A DNA stretch of 16,223 bases from JALZDI01 sp036259355 (GTDB lineage Bacteria > Actinomycetota > Actinomycetes > Propionibacteriales > Nocardioidaceae): contig DATABY010000042.1 of NCBI GenBank assembly GCA_036259355.1, forward strand, positions 1-16,223. The letters run 5' to 3'. The notes under the pieces were generated by a model. The model did no database searches, was not told where the DNA came from, and saw nothing but the letters and a program-made list of their open reading frames with translations. A program made the translations under genes and the position numbers. This document shows, in pieces, positions 14,021-16,223 of the stretch (its first letter is position 1; every line of letters begins with the position of its first letter).

Positions 14021-16223
14021 ATGGGCAGCAACCAGGTGAAGGCCGCACCGCGCACGCTGGCCGACGTGGTCCGCGGCTGGGAGGACGCGCGGGTGCGCGA
14101 CCTGCTCCGGCGGCGGCCGGACCTGGCCACCCCGACGCCGGTCGACACCTCGCAGCTGACCTCGCGGGCCTGCACCCGCGCGTCGGTGAACCGGGTGCTG
14201 GACCGCGTCGACCGGTTGACCCTCGCCGTGGTGGAGGCGCTCGCCGCGCTGCCCGAGCCGGCCACGCCAGCGCAGGTCGCGGCGCTGACCGCGGCGCCGC
14301 AGACCCTCGTCGACGAGGCGCTGTGCCGCCTGTCCGACCTGGCGCTGGTGTGGGGGACCGACGACGCCCTGCGCCTGGTGCGTGCCGTGCACGAGGTCAT
14401 CGGCCCGCACCCGGCCGGCCTCGGCCCGCGGCTGGGCAAGGCGCTCGCCGGCCACCGGCTGGCCCGGGTACGCCGGCTGGCCGAGGACGTCGGCGTCGAC
14501 TCCGGCGGCGACAAGGCGCAGATCTGCGAACGCCTCGGTCGGCACCTGTCCGACCCGGCCGCGCTGACCGCCCTGATCGAGGCCGCCGGGGCGGACGCGG
14601 CGGCCGTGCTCGACCGTCTGACCTGGGGGCCGCCGACCGGCCGGCTGGAGGGAGCCAGCCGCAGCGTCGACATGGGCACCGCGTCGAGCCCGGTCGAACG
14701 GCTCCTGGCGCGCGGCCTGCTGGTGGCGGTCGACACCAGCACGGTGGTGCTGCCGCGCGAGGTGGGGCTGCACCTGCGGGGCCAGCGCCTCACCCGGGAG
14801 CCGGTGCACGAGGCGCCCGCGCTGCAGGGGCAGGTCCGGGACCCGGACCTGGTGGACCGGGCGGCGGCGGGTGCGGCGTTCGAGTTCGTGCGCCGCCTGG
14901 AGGTGTTGCTCGAGCACTGGGGCGCCCACCCGCCCGGCGTACTACGCGGCGGCGGGGTGAGCGTGCGCGACCTGCGCGCGGCCGCGACGCTGCTCGGGGT
15001 GGACTCCGCGACGGCGGCCCTGCACATCGAGGTGGCGCGCGAGGCGGGGCTCCTCGGCGACACCGACGACGAGGACGACCAGGTGTGGCTGCCGACCGAC
15101 GCCTTCGACGCGTGGGTGACCCGTTCGTTCGCGCACCGCTGGCTGGTGCTCGCGCAGGCCTGGCTGTCGACACAACGCGCGATCGGCCTGGTCGGCAGGC
15201 GCGACGACCGCGACCGGCTGGTGAACGCGCTGGCCTCCGACATCGAGCGGCCGCTGGCCCCTTCGGTGCGGCGGTTGACCCTGGAGGTGCTGGGGGCGGC
15301 GGAGCCGGGCCAGGGGTGCACGCCGGACTCGGTCGTCGCCCGGGTGGCCTGGCTGCGGCCGCGTCGGGGGGCGCTGCGCGACGACCTGGTGCGCTGGAGC
15401 CTCGACGAGGCAGCGGTCGTCGGGTGTGTGGGGCTGGGGGCGCTGAGCCGGCACGGCGCCGCGCTGCTGGCCGGCGAGACCGACGATGCGGACGGCGGTC
15501 CCGTGGACCGCGCCGAGGTGGACGCCGCGGTGCTGCTGGCGCCGCTGCTGCCGCCGACGGTCGACCACGTGCTGGTGCAGGCCGACCTCACCGCGGTGGC
15601 GCCCGGCCCGCTGGAGACCGAGCTCGCGCACGACCTGGCCCTGTGCGCGGAGGTGGAGTCGCGCGGCGGCGCGACGGTCTACCGGTTCACCGAGGCGTCG
15701 GTGCGGCACGCGCTGGACTCGGGGTGGACGGCGTCCGACGTGCACGAGTTCGTGGCCGCGCGTTCGCGCACGCCGATACCGCAGCCGCTGACCTACCTGA
15801 TCGACGACGTGGCCCGCCGGCACGGGCAGCTGCGGGTCGGGGTGGCCGAGACCTACCTGCGCTGCGACGACGAGCCGCTGGTGCGCGAGATCCTCGCCGA
15901 CCCGGCCGCGGCGTCGCTGCGGCTGCGGCGGGTGGCGCCGACCGTGCTCGTGACCGACATGCCGCTCGACCTGGTGCTGTCGAGGCTGCGCGAGTCCGGG
16001 CGGGCGCCGGTCGCCGAGTCGCCGGACGGTTCGGTGGCCGCCACCGGGCTGACGCACCGACGCACCCGTCCGCCGCGCGGACGCCACCGGCCGCAGGACG
16101 GGTGCGTCGGTGCGTCAGCCCGGTGGCGGCCACCGAACCGTCCGGCGACTCGGCGACCGGCGCCCGCCCGGACTCGCGCAGCCTCGACAGCACCAGGTCG
16201 AGCGGCATGTCGGTCACGAGCAC
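14021..16223 (+). CDS. Helicase-associated protein (XPB/Ssl2 N-terminal-like), 3' end missing
   Basis: Conserved actinobacterial protein of the Helicase_C_3 / XPB-Ssl2 N-terminal-like family (PF13625 type). No Walker A or DEAD motif is visible, so it is not itself an ATPase; its mycobacterial counterpart (Rv0862c, about 756 aa, from memory) is encoded beside an XPB-like helicase, and a partner role in DNA repair or unwinding is inferred. The N-terminus (ADVVRGWEDARVRDLLRRRP, then ASVNRVLDRVDRLT) leads into winged-helix-like repeats. The conserved domain is at about residues 504-640 (VLVQADLTAVAP, VESRGGATVYRFTEASVRHA, RTPIPQPLTYLIDDVARRHG). The frame is open to the window end, but only residues 1 to about 683 (to 16071) are credible; the remaining 50 or so codons come from the inverted duplicate and look like random Arg/Pro-rich sequence. 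Start ATG 14021 rests on the TACCGT box and family N-terminus. Confidence 0.88.
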   Translation, partial: MGSNQVKAAPRTLADVVRGWEDARVRDLLRRRPDLATPTPVDTSQLTSRACTRASVNRVLDRVDRLTLAVVEALAALPEPATPAQVAALTAAPQTLVDEALCRLSDLALVWGTDDALRLVRAVHEVIGPHPAGLGPRLGKALAGHRLARVRRLAEDVGVDSGGDKAQICERLGRHLSDPAALTALIEAAGADAAAVLDRLTWGPPTGRLEGASRSVDMGTASSPVERLLARGLLVAVDTSTVVLPREVGLHLRGQRLTREPVHEAPALQGQVRDPDLVDRAAAGAAFEFVRRLEVLLEHWGAHPPGVLRGGGVSVRDLRAAATLLGVDSATAALHIEVAREAGLLGDTDDEDDQVWLPTDAFDAWVTRSFAHRWLVLAQAWLSTQRAIGLVGRRDDRDRLVNALASDIERPLAPSVRRLTLEVLGAAEPGQGCTPDSVVARVAWLRPRRGALRDDLVRWSLDEAAVVGCVGLGALSRHGAALLAGETDDADGGPVDRAEVDAAVLLAPLLPPTVDHVLVQADLTAVAPGPLETELAHDLALCAEVESRGGATVYRFTEASVRHALDSGWTASDVHEFVAARSRTPIPQPLTYLIDDVARRHGQLRVGVAETYLRCDDEPLVREILADPAAASLRLRRVAPTVLVTDMPLDLVLSRLRESGRAPVAESPDGSVAATGLTHRRTRPPRGRHRPQDGCVGASARWRPPNRPATRRPAPARTRAASTAPGRAACRSRA
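15944..16223. repeat. Perfect 128-bp inverted repeat with 24-bp spacer at the window end
   Basis: Bases 15944-16071 and 16096-16223 are exact reverse complements over 128 nt; the spacer is 16072-16095. The left arm is genuine coding sequence of the helicase-associated protein. The right arm repeats it backwards and stops at the final base of the window. Such a structure at a sequence end is most simply an assembly or amplification fold-back. Confidence 0.97.

Noticed and set aside
13927..15591. Upstream extension of the regulator frame to 1185 codons
   Set aside because: The extra 555 codons are Ser/Arg/Thr-rich, show no domain and lie antisense to a conserved gene. The GAF regulator fits the start at 13926.
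15687..16223. Minus-strand open frame of 178 codons starting at the last base with MLVTDMPLDLVLSRLRES
   Set aside because: Its first 40 or so codons duplicate the helicase-associated protein through the inverted repeat; the rest is antisense to that gene and Arg/Ala/Pro-rich. Not a gene.
1..16223. CRISPR arrays, tRNA/rRNA genes, insertion sequences, phage genes
   Set aside because: No regularly spaced repeats, no cloverleaf or rRNA motifs, no transposase or integrase signatures were found on reading both strands.

Overview
The window is GC-rich DNA with strong G/C preference at third codon positions. It carries several genes typical of actinobacteria: a CspB-type cold shock protein with a long C-terminal tail, a helicase-associated (XPB-partner-like) protein, a PucR-type GAF regulator and a LarE sulfur transferase. 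Several starts lack a Shine-Dalgarno but have a TANNNT box 6-8 nt upstream of ATG, as in leaderless actinobacterial transcripts. A Pseudonocardia-like or related actinomycete is my best guess. No rRNA, tRNA, CRISPR array, insertion sequence or phage gene was seen. No stretch over 300 bp lacks a gene.

Layout, + strand, left: an MFS transporter truncated by the window start (2-1339), then a secreted 1072-aa subtilase (1573-4791) whose catalytic spacing and downstream domains resemble tripeptidyl peptidase II. A strong hairpin (4859-4893) separates it from the minus-strand block.

Minus strand, read right to left, 13926 to 4900: a GAF/PucR-type regulator, 3-hydroxybutyrate dehydrogenase, an MHS-family proton symporter, a Zn-dependent alcohol dehydrogenase, an acyl-CoA synthetase, a HAD-LarE fusion and the cold shock protein. 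The first five look like a regulated import-and-oxidation cassette for 3-hydroxybutyrate or a related hydroxy compound: the regulator senses, the symporter imports, the dehydrogenases oxidise and the ligase makes a CoA ester. A 9-bp inverted repeat sits on the presumed promoter of the dehydrogenase gene. The substrate is inferred from the hydroxybutyrate dehydrogenase, whose substrate-binding residues are nearly all present. The HAD-LarE fusion and the cold shock gene have their own signals and are probably separate from the cassette.

+ strand, right: a helicase-associated protein (from 14021), divergent from the regulator and cut by the window end. The last 280 bp form a perfect 128-bp inverted repeat around a 24-bp spacer, ending exactly at the last base. 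This is most likely an assembly fold-back, so sequence beyond about 16071 should not be trusted as gene sequence. MFS, cspB-type and helicase-associated genes also lie close together in Mycobacterium tuberculosis (from memory Rv0876c, Rv0871, Rv0862c), so the catabolic cassette, the protease and the HAD-LarE gene may be lineage-specific insertions into an old neighbourhood.
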